64,000 nt of DNA from Bordetella genomosp. 8 (GTDB lineage Bacteria; Pseudomonadota; Gammaproteobacteria; Burkholderiales; Burkholderiaceae_B), in NCBI RefSeq assembly GCF_002119685.1, contig NZ_CP021108.1:3534001-3598000 (forward strand), in the 5' to 3' direction. The position numbers and the translations under genes were made by a program. Under the pieces are notes generated by a model, which was not told the origin of the DNA, made no database searches, and saw nothing but the letters and a program-made list of their open reading frames with translations. Positions 55,467 through 64,000 of the stretch are shown one piece after another (the first letter of the stretch is position 1; every line of letters starts with the position of its first letter).

Positions 55467-56870
55467 ATGGCCGCGCCTTCCGCCCCGACCGTACTGCAAC
55501 AGCTGGCGGCGTTCGTCCATGACGTCCGCTACGAAGCGCTGCCGAACGAGGTCATCGACTACGCCAAGCGCCTGATCCTGGACACGCTGGGCTGCGCCTT
55601 CGGCGCCATGGACAGCGACGTCGCCGTCGCGCTGCGCCGCTACGCGGACGACGCGGGCGGCGCGCCGCAGGCCACGCTGATCGGCAGCGGCCGTCGGACT
55701 TCCGCGGCACTGGCCACGCTGGTCAATGGCGGCCTGCTGCGCTATCTGGACTGCAACGACTATTACTTCGGCCGCGATCCCGCGCATCCCAGCGGCAATC
55801 TGGCGCCGGCGCTGGCGATGGCGGAACGCCAGGGCCGGGGCGGCAAGGCGCTGATCGCCGCGCTGGTGGCCGCGTACGAGGTGCATCTGCGCCTGGCCGA
55901 TCATGCGGGCGAACCTTCGTTGTGGCGGCGTGGCTGGCACCACGGCACCAATGCGCAGTTTTCCAGCGCGGCGCTGGCCGCACGCCTGGCGGGCCTGGAC
56001 GCGGCCGGCACGGCGCACGCCATGGCCATCGCGGGCAGCCACCAGAACACGCTGGCGCAACTGCAAAGCGGCGCCATCTCCATGATCAAGGCCACGGCTG
56101 AAGCCTGGGTCGCCAAGGCCGGCGTGGAAGCCGCGCTGCTGGCGGGCCACGGCATGACCGGCCCGCTGGCGCTGGTGGAAGGCCAGAACGGCTGGGCCGC
56201 GACCGTGGCCGGACAGACGGGCGAACAGCTGGATGCCGCCGCGCTGACCGGCCCCTTCGACGGCCGTTACCGGTTGCTGGAAACCAGCATCAAGCCCTAC
56301 CCCGTGGTCGCCACGGCATCCGCGCCGGTATGGGCCGCGATCGATCTGCATCGGCAGGGCCTGCCGGCCTTCGATGCCATCGAGCGCATCGTCGTGCGCC
56401 TGCCCAGCTTCGCCCTGCGTACGCCGTCGGCGCACCCGGACCGCCGCTATCCCGCCGGCATCGAAAGCGCGCAGCACAGCTTCTATTTCTGCGCGGCGGT
56501 GGCGCTGCGCGATGGCGCCTGCGGCGACGCCCAGTTCCAGGATCACGTGCTGCGGGACCCGGTCCTTCGCGGCCTGCTCGGCAAGGTCGAGCTGCAAGAG
56601 GACCCCGACCTGGATACGCGTTGGCCGCAGGCCGCTGGCGGCGGCATCGAACTCCATCCGCGCGATGGCCAGGTGCTGCTGCGCCTGTGCCCGTACCCGC
56701 CCGGCCATCCGCGCCTGCCCTTGAGCGACGAAGCACTGACCGCCAAGTTCCTGGGCTATGCCGAACCCGTGCTGGGGCACATGCGGGCGCACACCCTGCG
56801 CGACGCCGTCCTTCGCCTGGACGAATACCAGGACCTGCGCGAATTCACGCCGCTGCTGGCGCCGGATTGA
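55467..56870 (+). CDS. MmgE/PrpD-family protein
   Basis: 467-residue member of the MmgE/PrpD family, which includes 2-methylcitrate dehydratase, cis-aconitate decarboxylase and epimerase-like enzymes acting on polycarboxylates. Typical features: LILDTLGCAFGAMDSD, VNGGLLRYLDCNDYYFG, HPSGNLAPALAMAE, WHHGTNAQFSSAALAARLAGLD, KPYPVVATASAPVWAAIDL, and SAQHSFYFCAAVALRDG. There is no methylcitrate synthase or PrpB/PrpC beside it, so the methylcitrate cycle is unlikely; it probably acts on the carboxylate imported by the adjacent Bug proteins. Start ATG 55467 lies just after the SDR stop. Confidence 0.88.
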   Translation: MAAPSAPTVLQQLAAFVHDVRYEALPNEVIDYAKRLILDTLGCAFGAMDSDVAVALRRYADDAGGAPQATLIGSGRRTSAALATLVNGGLLRYLDCNDYYFGRDPAHPSGNLAPALAMAERQGRGGKALIAALVAAYEVHLRLADHAGEPSLWRRGWHHGTNAQFSSAALAARLAGLDAAGTAHAMAIAGSHQNTLAQLQSGAISMIKATAEAWVAKAGVEAALLAGHGMTGPLALVEGQNGWAATVAGQTGEQLDAAALTGPFDGRYRLLETSIKPYPVVATASAPVWAAIDLHRQGLPAFDAIERIVVRLPSFALRTPSAHPDRRYPAGIESAQHSFYFCAAVALRDGACGDAQFQDHVLRDPVLRGLLGKVELQEDPDLDTRWPQAAGGGIELHPRDGQVLLRLCPYPPGHPRLPLSDEALTAKFLGYAEPVLGHMRAHTLRDAVLRLDEYQDLREFTPLLAPD

Positions 56871-56929
56871 ACGCAAGCAAAGCAACAACAACATCGAGAC
56901 CGGCGTCATCGCCAACAAAGGAGACAGAC

Positions 56930-57904
56930 ATGAGGGGACCCGTGTTCAAACGCGCCGCGTGGCTGGCGGCGGCATTGCTGCTGCCCATCGCGGCATCGGC
57001 GCAGTCCTATCCGGACAAGCCCATCCACCTGATCGTGCCTTTCCCGCCCGGCGGCGTGGCGGACATCATCGCGCGACCCATCGCGGAAAAGCTGTCCACC
57101 ACGCTGGGCCAGCCCGTCATCGTGGAAAACCGCGGCGGCGCCACCGGCACCATAGGCGCGGCCTTCGTCGCCCATTCGGCGCCCGACGGCTACACGCTGC
57201 TGCTGGGGACGACCAATGAAATCGCGATGAGCCCGACGCTGTATGGCACGCTGCCTTACGACCCGACCAAGGACTTCGCGCCGGTCTCCATCGTCGCGCA
57301 GTTCCCCAACGTGCTGGTCGTCAGCCCCAACGTCAAGACGGCCACGCTGGCCGACCTGACCGCGCAGGCCAAGGCCAAGCCCAAGAGCCTGACCTTCGCT
57401 TCTTCCGGCCTGGGCAGCACCAACCACCTGACCGCCGAACTCTATCAGGGCGAGGCCGGGGTGCAGGTCACCCACATTCCCTACAAGGGTGGCGGCCCCG
57501 CGCTGGTGGACCTGAGCGGCGGGCACGTCGATGCCATGTTCGCCACCCTGCCTTCGGCCATCACGCTGATCAAGGCCGGCAAACTGCATGCGCTGGCGGT
57601 CACCGGCGACAAGCGCTCCCCCGCGCTGCCCGACCTGCCGACGGTGAAGGAATCCGGCCTGCCGGGCGTCGTCGTCACCACATGGAACGGCGTGCTCGCG
57701 CCGGCCGGCACGCCGCCGGCCGTCATCGACAGACTGGCGCAGGCACTCAAGCAGGCGACCGACGATTCCGGCATCCAGCAGAAGTTCGCCGCCGTTGGCG
57801 CCGAGACCACCTACACGCCACCGCAGGCGTTCGCGGGCATCATTCGCGACGATTACGCGCGCTGGTCGGCGCTGATCAAGAAAGCAGGGATCAAGGTCGA
57901 CTGA
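56930..57904 (+). CDS. Bug-family periplasmic binding protein (first of two in operon)
   Basis: 324-residue Bug/TctC protein. Short signal peptide (KRAAWLAAALLLPIAASA-QS), then YPDKPIHLIVPFPPGGVADIIARP, VIVENRGGATGTIGAAFV, SAPDGYTLLLGT, HIPYKGGGPALVDLSGGHVDAMFA and DLPTVKESGLPG. ATG 56930 follows AAGGAGACAGAC; longer frames upstream belong to the PrpD-like gene region. Lies 59 bp after the PrpD-like gene and 37 bp before a two-domain hypothetical. Two Bug genes in a single operon suggest two ligands or two affinities. Confidence 0.92.
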   Translation: MRGPVFKRAAWLAAALLLPIAASAQSYPDKPIHLIVPFPPGGVADIIARPIAEKLSTTLGQPVIVENRGGATGTIGAAFVAHSAPDGYTLLLGTTNEIAMSPTLYGTLPYDPTKDFAPVSIVAQFPNVLVVSPNVKTATLADLTAQAKAKPKSLTFASSGLGSTNHLTAELYQGEAGVQVTHIPYKGGGPALVDLSGGHVDAMFATLPSAITLIKAGKLHALAVTGDKRSPALPDLPTVKESGLPGVVVTTWNGVLAPAGTPPAVIDRLAQALKQATDDSGIQQKFAAVGAETTYTPPQAFAGIIRDDYARWSALIKKAGIKVD

Positions 57905-57941
57905 ACGCAGCCGCCAAAAGAAACTACCGATAGGAATCGCA

Positions 57942-58625
57942 ATGGCAGCAATGATAGGAAGCGGCGCGCTCGCGCTGTGGATAGACGTCGATCCCGCCTT
58001 GGACAAGGAAACCGACGCCTGGTACATCGTCGAACATATGCCCGAACGCATCGACATCGGTGGCTATCGCCGCGCGCGGCGCTTCCAGGCGTTGGAAGGC
58101 GCGCCGCGCTATCTGACCCTGTTCGAAGCCGACACGCCGGATGCGCTGGCCAGCCACGGTTACCTGAGCCTGGTCGGCAAGATCAGCGACCAGTCCAAGC
58201 GTATCCGCGCGGGATTTTCCAACGTCGCGCGCAACACCTTCCGCGTACGCGCCACGCATGGCCGCGGCCTGGGCGCGGTGACCCTGAGTCTGCGGTTGCG
58301 CCTGCGCGCCGGCGCGGACAGCACCGCCGCCCACGGCTGGCTGGAGCAAAGCCTGCGGCAAGCGATGACGCGGCACGCCATCGTCGGCGCGCACAGCCTG
58401 GAGGCCGCGCCGGAAGTCCGCGCCCGCATGGATGCCGTGCGCGTGACCGGCGTGGGCGACGCCAAGGTCGAGCACGTGGTCTTCATCGAAGCCACGCGAC
58501 CGGAAGACCTGCATGCCCTGCGCGCCGATCTCTTCGCCACGCCGGCACTGCAAGCCGCCGGCTGGACGGAAGAAGCCTGCGGCATCTATGCATTGATGTA
58601 CGAGGTTGCCGAGCCAGGCAGATAA
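57942..58625 (+). CDS. Hypothetical two-domain dimeric alpha/beta-barrel protein
   Basis: 227 residues, no signal peptide or membrane helix. The first half (ALWIDVDPALDKETDAWYIVEHMPERI, RRARRFQALEGAPRYLTLFEADTPDAL) has the look of a DUF4286/EthD-like ferredoxin-fold domain; the second half (about 100-215: LSLRLRLRAGADSTAAHGWLE, HVVFIEATRPEDLHALRADLF) seems to repeat that plan, so the protein may be an internally duplicated alpha/beta barrel. EthD-type domains often act in degradation of hydrophobic or aromatic compounds. It is embedded between two Bug genes of the IclR operon, so it probably belongs to the same pathway. Function not assigned. Confidence 0.7.
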   Translation: MAAMIGSGALALWIDVDPALDKETDAWYIVEHMPERIDIGGYRRARRFQALEGAPRYLTLFEADTPDALASHGYLSLVGKISDQSKRIRAGFSNVARNTFRVRATHGRGLGAVTLSLRLRLRAGADSTAAHGWLEQSLRQAMTRHAIVGAHSLEAAPEVRARMDAVRVTGVGDAKVEHVVFIEATRPEDLHALRADLFATPALQAAGWTEEACGIYALMYEVAEPGR

Positions 58626-58701
58626 TCGGCGAAGAAAGGCCACATCACAATCCGGCGGCATATATGCGACCGGAGCAGGCCAGACAAGAAAGGAGACACT
58701 C

Positions 58702-59730
58702 ATGACCAATGCCGCACCCCGCACGCCCGCTCGCGCGTCTTTCAACCGACCTCCATCAGGCAAGCGGCCACGCGCCCTGCGCTGGCTGGCGGCGCTGGCC
58801 ATGCTGGCTGGCGCGCAGGCCGGCCACGCCGCCGGCTACCCCGACCACGCCATCACCTGGGTGGTGCCCTACCCGCCCGGCGGCACCACCGACGTCATCG
58901 CGCGCAACCTGGCGCAGGCCATGGGGCCCATCCTGGGGCAATCCATCGTGGTGGAAAACAAGGCCGGCGCGGGCGGCCAGACGGCCATGGCCTATGTGGC
59001 GCGCGCCACGCCCGACGGCTACACGCTGCTGGTCAGCGACGCCAGCGTCGCCACCGCGCCCAGTCTCTATCCCAGCATGCCTTTCGATCCGGTCAAGGAT
59101 CTGCAGGCGGTCGCGCTGTTCGTCACCGTGCCGCATGTGCTGTTGGTCAATCCCGCGCTGAAAGCGAACTCGCTGAAGGAGCTGATCGCGCTCACGGAGA
59201 AAGAACCCGGCAAGATCAACTTCAGTTCCGGCGGCATAGGTTCACCGCTGCACCTGGCCGGCGAAGCGCTGCGCCTGGAAACCGGCCTGAAATGGACCCA
59301 CATCCCCTACAAGGGCGCGGGTCCCGCCCTGATGGCCGCGGTCAGCGGCGAAGCGCAGGTCGCCACGCCTTCGCTGCCCGCCGCGCTGCCGCAAGTGCAG
59401 GCTGGCAAGCTGCGGGCCCTGGCCGTCACCAGCCCGCAGCGCATCGCCCTGTTGCCGGACGTGCCCACGGTCGCCGAACTGGGCTATCCCAAGGCCACCG
59501 TATTCGGCTGGGTCGGCCTGCACGCGCCGGCCGGCACGCCGCCGCAAGTCCTGCAAACGCTGGACGCCGCCGCGCGCAAGGCTTTGCAGGATCCTGCCTT
59601 GATGGAACGCCTGAAAGGCCAGGGCGCGGAAAACGCCTATCGCGACAGTGCCGGCTACGGCAAGCTGGTCACCGAAGAAGCCGCGCGCTGGAAGCGTGTC
59701 GTACAGGAGGCAGGCATCAAGCCTGAATAG
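58702..59730 (+). CDS. Bug-family periplasmic binding protein (second of two in operon)
   Basis: 342-residue Bug/TctC protein with a long basic N-region before the signal core (RALRWLAALAMLAGAQAGHA-AG). Mature start YPDHAITWVVPYPPGGTTDVIARN, then VVENKAGAGGQTAMAYVARATPDGYTLL, HIPYKGAGPALMAAVSGEAQVATPS and DVPTVAELGYPKATVFG. ATG 58702 follows AAGGAGACACTC. The two Bug proteins of this operon differ throughout, so they are not a recent duplication. Last gene of the IclR operon; converges on the AttH-like gene 92 bp away. Confidence 0.92.
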   Translation: MTNAAPRTPARASFNRPPSGKRPRALRWLAALAMLAGAQAGHAAGYPDHAITWVVPYPPGGTTDVIARNLAQAMGPILGQSIVVENKAGAGGQTAMAYVARATPDGYTLLVSDASVATAPSLYPSMPFDPVKDLQAVALFVTVPHVLLVNPALKANSLKELIALTEKEPGKINFSSGGIGSPLHLAGEALRLETGLKWTHIPYKGAGPALMAAVSGEAQVATPSLPAALPQVQAGKLRALAVTSPQRIALLPDVPTVAELGYPKATVFGWVGLHAPAGTPPQVLQTLDAAARKALQDPALMERLKGQGAENAYRDSAGYGKLVTEEAARWKRVVQEAGIKPE

Positions 59731-59822
59731 CTCTTCGACGGGCCCGCGGATGCCCGCATGTTCGTGCACGGCCTGGCGGCTTCGCGCCGTACTGTAGCCA
59801 GCCGGTATGACAGCCGTCGGAA

Positions 59823-60941
59823 TCAATAGCCGGTCATTTCCAGATAGCCGGTCCCGCCCGGCTGGCCGCCGCCGTTGGCCAATCGCACCGGCCCTTCCCA
59901 GTACGGAAAGGACGTCGCCATCCACGCGCGCGGCTGCACGGCAGCTGCCGTCACGTCCACCGGACCCGCGGGCAAGCCCGCCACCCTGACCCGCCAGCGG
60001 GTCGGCAGCTCGCGGCCGTCGTCCTGCCGCGTCCATGCCAGTGGATCCAGGCTGATCTGCTGGCCGCGCAGCGGCGTGGCGCTTCCGTCCGCGCTTATCC
60101 AGGTACCCGCGCGATACGGCGCGCCCTGCTGCTGGCGCACCTGGAACAGCATCAGCTTGGCGCCGTCGGCCAGGTGCAGGGAAAACCAATCCCAGCCCTG
60201 CTGATCGGCTGACAGCGGCTGGCTGCTCCACTCCCGGTCCAGCCAGGCGCGGCCTTGCACGCGATGGCGTTTGCCGGCCCTTTCGATCTCGCCACTGACG
60301 GCGTAGAAAGGTTGGCTGTAGTAGTAAGAGGCCTGTCCTTCGCCCGACTTTTCGCTGTAGCCGGCGTCGCCGTGCAGCACCAGCGGCCCCTGGCTGCGCA
60401 GGGACAGCCGATAGCCGAAGTCCTTGCCATGGGCCTGCATCGTCAGGCTATCCATGTCCGGTCCTTGCAGCGACCAATCGTCGATCCAGGCACGGAAAGG
60501 CGCGGCCTGCGCGCCTGCCTGGCCGATACCGCCGCGCGCGAGTTTTTCAGCGAACTGATGGGCGTTAGCATCGGTCAAGGCCGCGTGCGCCATCCAGACG
60601 TTGGCGCTTTCCCATCCCGCCTGGTCCGCGCCCGGACGCAGCGCCGAACGGAACAGCGTCCATTGCACGCCCCAGTCATGGCCGTCCTCATCCCGCAGAT
60701 CCGCGGTGACGTACCACCATTCGATGCGATAACCGTCATGCGGCCCATGGTCCGCCGGGAAGCGCAACGGCTTGCCCCGTTGCACCTGGGCATAGGCGGC
60801 TGCCTCGGCGCCCAGGCCGGCATAGCCCGCGCCGGACGCGGCCGGTTTGCCATCATCGCACGCCGCCAGCATGCACAGCGCGGCCGCCGCCAGCAGCGCG
60901 GCCAGCGCCTTGGAGCACGTTGTGACGATGCTAGGACTCAT
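59823..60941 (-). CDS. AttH/CrtC-like lipoprotein
   Basis: 372-residue lipoprotein: signal with lipobox LAAC (Cys28), then a lipocalin-like hydroxyneurosporene-synthase (CrtC/AttH) fold: PADHGPHDGYRIEWWYVTADL, WGVQWTLFRSAL, WMAHAALTD, YYYSQPFYAVSGEI and WLDREWSSQPL. AttH-type proteins are encoded with FtsX-like ABC exporters (attEFGH arrangement); here the permease gene is upstream with overlapping ends (stop/start at 60931-60941). Likely a periplasmic partner that receives or shuttles a hydrophobic ligand. CrtC enzymatic activity is unlikely. Confidence 0.87.
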   Translation of the reverse strand: MSPSIVTTCSKALAALLAAAALCMLAACDDGKPAASGAGYAGLGAEAAAYAQVQRGKPLRFPADHGPHDGYRIEWWYVTADLRDEDGHDWGVQWTLFRSALRPGADQAGWESANVWMAHAALTDANAHQFAEKLARGGIGQAGAQAAPFRAWIDDWSLQGPDMDSLTMQAHGKDFGYRLSLRSQGPLVLHGDAGYSEKSGEGQASYYYSQPFYAVSGEIERAGKRHRVQGRAWLDREWSSQPLSADQQGWDWFSLHLADGAKLMLFQVRQQQGAPYRAGTWISADGSATPLRGQQISLDPLAWTRQDDGRELPTRWRVRVAGLPAGPVDVTAAAVQPRAWMATSFPYWEGPVRLANGGGQPGGTGYLEMTGY

Positions 60942-63413
60942 GGGCGAACTGCCTCAGAAGATCGGCCGGTTGGCGGCGCCGCAGCTGCCAGATCGGCCAT
61001 GCCGCGGCCAGCAGGCTGGTCAGCAGGCCCAAGGCCGCCAGGCCGGCCAGCTGCGCCGGGAACACATACAAAGGCAGCCGCCAGCCGAAGGCCTGCACGT
61101 TCACGATGGCCACCAGCGTCCACGCCAGCAACACACCCAGCGGCATGGCGCACAGCACGGTCAGCACGGATAGCGTCAGTACCTGGCCCAGCGCCAGCCA
61201 GGCCAGCTTGCGGCGCGCGACGCCCAGGGCCCACAACGGCGCCAGTTGCGCCAGCCTGCTCTGGCTCAAGGTGAGCAGGCTGATGAACAGGGCGATGCCC
61301 GCCACGCCCAAGGTGAGCGCGTTCAACGCACCGGTGGCGGCAAAGGTCCGCTCGAACACCTGCGTGGACCACAGCTTGATCGATGCCTGGTCCACCACCT
61401 GCATGCCGTCGGCGCCATAGCGCTGTTCCAATGCGGCACGCAACGAGGGCAGGCGGTCATGCGCCGCGTAGACGTTGACGCTGCGCACGGCCGCCTGCGC
61501 GAGCTGGCCGCGCAGCGCGTCGGCCTGCATCAGCACGTGACCGCGTGGATTGCCGTAGTCGGCGTAGATTGCGCCCACCGTATAGGTAGGCGACGCCTGG
61601 CCCGGTCCGGCCGCGGGTCCGAACGGGGCCAGGCGGTCTCCCAGGCGCAGACGCAGGCGCCGCGCCAGCTGCTCGCTGATCATCACGCCACGTCCCTCCG
61701 CCAGCCGCTCCCACGCGTCGGCCGTCCGTTCCAGCAAGGGCCATTGGCGCCTGGTCTCGGGATCATCGATCACGCCTTGCAACTCCACCGGCCAGCCACG
61801 CACGTGCGTGGTCGCGCGCCACTGCGGCAGCACGGCGCGCACGCCGGGCTGTGCGCGCAGCCACGCCACCGCGTCCACGCCCTGCGCGCTATCGCGCGGA
61901 TTCAGGTAGATATCGGCGGACAGCCGCTGGTCCAGCCAGCCCACGAAGGTCTTGCGAAATCCGTCCGTCATGCTGCCGACGCCGACGCTGGCGCCCAGCG
62001 CCAACAGCAAGGCCATCAATGCCAGGCTCAAGGCCGGCAATTGCTGTCGGCTGTCGGCGACGAACCAGGAAGCCAGCGGTCCGCGCGCGCGCCGCGCGCT
62101 CCACGCGAGCATGCCGTCCAGCACGGACGGCAATAACAGCGCGGCCGCCAGCAGGATTGCCGCCTGCATGGCGAACGCGCTCGCCAGGCTGTCTCCCCAG
62201 ATGCCGCAGGCCCCCGCCAACAGGATCAACAGGCCCGCCACCAGTAGCTGGCGTTTCTCCCACGCGGCCTGCGCCGCGCGCCATGCCTGGGGACGCGCCA
62301 CCGCCAGCAGCGGCAGGCGCGCGGCGCGTACCAGGCTGCCCGCACCGGCCACCAAGGCGCCCAGCAGCGTCATGCCCACGCCGGCCAGCCACCACCACGC
62401 CGGCAGGCTCAAGCGTCCGGCCACTTCCGCGCCGTACAGGCCGCGCAGGCTGGCCGCCATATCGCCCAGCAACAGGCCCGCCAGCAGGTAGCCGCTCGCC
62501 ACGCCGGCCAGGCCGCCGAGCACCGCGAACAGGCCCAGCTCCAGGGACAGCGCCGCCATCAGCATGCGCAGGCTGATCCCCAGGGCGCGCAGCGTCCGCA
62601 GCAGCGCGCGCCGCTGTTCCAAGGCCAGGCCGATGGACGCATGCACGATGAACAGGCCCACGATGAAGGCCAGCATCCCCAGGGCTGCCAGATTCAAGTG
62701 AAAGCTCGCGGTCAGGCGATCCAGGTCGTCGCGATCTTCCGCGTCGGGCGCCGGCGCCAGCACGTCCGCCCAGGCCGCCGGCACCGCCGGCGCCGCCTTG
62801 CCGGGCAGCAGCAGGCGCGACAGCCTGCCGGGCGCGTGCAGCAGCCGCTGGGCATGGCCGATATCCATCGCCAGGATGCCTGGCGCCAGCCCCGGCTGCA
62901 GCCGCAGCGGCGGCAGCCGTTCGCCGTCCATCGTGACAGGCTGGTCGCCTTCCCGCATCGCCAGCCGCCGCAGGGTGTCCGGCCCGGCCCAGGCCTGGCC
63001 AGGCTGCCCGATGAAGCTGCCCAGGTCGAATGCGGTGATGGCCTGACCGCCCACCACGCTGCCGGTGGGCAGGCTCAAGGGCTCGATGCCCAGCACGCGC
63101 AGCGCCACGGGCGGATCGCCGGCGAAGCGCAGGCGTCCTTCCAGTACCGGCGATACCTGCCAGCCGTCCAGGCGCAACCGCACGTACACGTCCTGGTCGA
63201 GATAACCGCCGCGCCGCGGCAGCCATTGCGCCTGCGCCGGACCCGCCAGCACCGCGCCGGCGCGCGCGTAATCCTGGCGCGCCTGCGCGTTCAAAGCCTG
63301 CACGCCGCTCCACAGCGCGGTCGCCAGCCACAACCCGCAGACGATACTGGCGCACTGCAACGGGTGGCGGCGCCAATGGCTCGCCAGGGCCCGCATGCAT
63401 GACAGGAAGGCTT

Positions 63414-63417
<4 letters not shown>
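60931..63417 (-). CDS. ABC transporter permease, FtsX/MacB type
   Basis: 828-residue permease with about ten predicted helices. One near residue 20, a large periplasmic region (about 40-245), helices at about 250-420 (GMLAFIVGLFIVHASIGLAL, LFAVLGGLAGVASGYLLAGLLLG, GMTLLGALVAGAGSL, then two at LLVAGLLILLAGACGIWG and QAAILLAAALLLPSVL), one at SLALMALLLALGASVGVGS, a second periplasmic region, and three C-terminal helices (LGVAGIALFISLLTL, VLTLSVLTVLCAMPLGVLLAW, LAGLAALGLLTSLLAAAW). This is the duplicated FtsX layout of AttFG/LolCE-like exporters. Overlaps the ATPase stop and the AttH-like start. Confidence 0.9.

Positions 63418-64000
<583 letters not shown>

Noticed and set aside
55467..56870. 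2-methylcitrate dehydratase of the propionate pathway (prpD)
   Set aside because: No prpB, prpC or acnD neighbour; context is Bug proteins and an SDR, so only the broad MmgE/PrpD family is supported.

Overview
The window is G+C-rich DNA (about two thirds G+C by eye) from a betaproteobacterium, most likely Alcaligenaceae of the Bordetella/Achromobacter type. Three things suggest this: six Bug-type (tripartite tricarboxylate family) periplasmic binding proteins in 64 kb, none with TctA/TctB membrane genes beside it; many small catabolic operons each with a divergent LysR, IclR or GntR regulator; and a large GlgE/TreS/TreYZ alpha-glucan cluster. No rRNA, tRNA, CRISPR array or insertion sequence was recognised.

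Left part (1-26 kb) is a mosaic of metabolic loci: a Tat-exported phospholipase C cut by the window edge; a mercuric-reductase-like flavoprotein; a low-G+C TumE/TumA-type toxin-antitoxin pair; a Bug protein and an MFS exporter; a second Bug protein; a histidine/urocanate locus (hutI divergent from hutC-hutU, with a HutC-like operator between) that continues into a Bug protein, an ornithine-cyclodeaminase homologue and a PhnD-like binding protein but has no hutH here; a 25-residue membrane peptide gene and an SDR; an operon of two polysaccharide-deacetylase-fold proteins, a Bug protein and a C45-type Ntn hydrolase, divergent from a LysR gene; a LysR/zinc-less MDR dehydrogenase pair; and an ATP-dependent DNA ligase with its partner exonuclease.

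Middle (26.5-46.4 kb): eight same-strand genes for alpha-glucan and trehalose metabolism: glgA, glgE (with an extra degenerate amylase-like N-terminal domain), treS-maltokinase fusion, glgB, glgX, treZ, malQ and treY. Several stops and starts overlap as ATGA. Together they can turn trehalose into maltose, maltose 1-phosphate and branched glucan, and return glucan to trehalose. No glgC or glgP is present in the window. A 260-bp spacer rich in palindromes and repeats separates glgA from glgE.

Right part (46.5-64 kb): a MarR-controlled tripartite efflux operon (FUSC permease, DUF1656 peptide, HlyD adaptor, NodT outer-membrane factor); an esterase and an MDR dehydrogenase on the other strand; an IclR gene divergent from an SDR/PrpD/Bug/two-domain hypothetical/Bug operon; and an AttE-H-like ABC exporter locus (lipoprotein AttH homologue, FtsX-type permease, ATPase cut by the window end).

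The most unusual signal is the deacetylase pair at 16171-17876. One member keeps the NodB catalytic and metal residues; its translationally coupled partner has lost all of them, which suggests an active enzyme/pseudoenzyme pair. Calls rest on reading the translated sequence and recalled family motifs; no database search was run.
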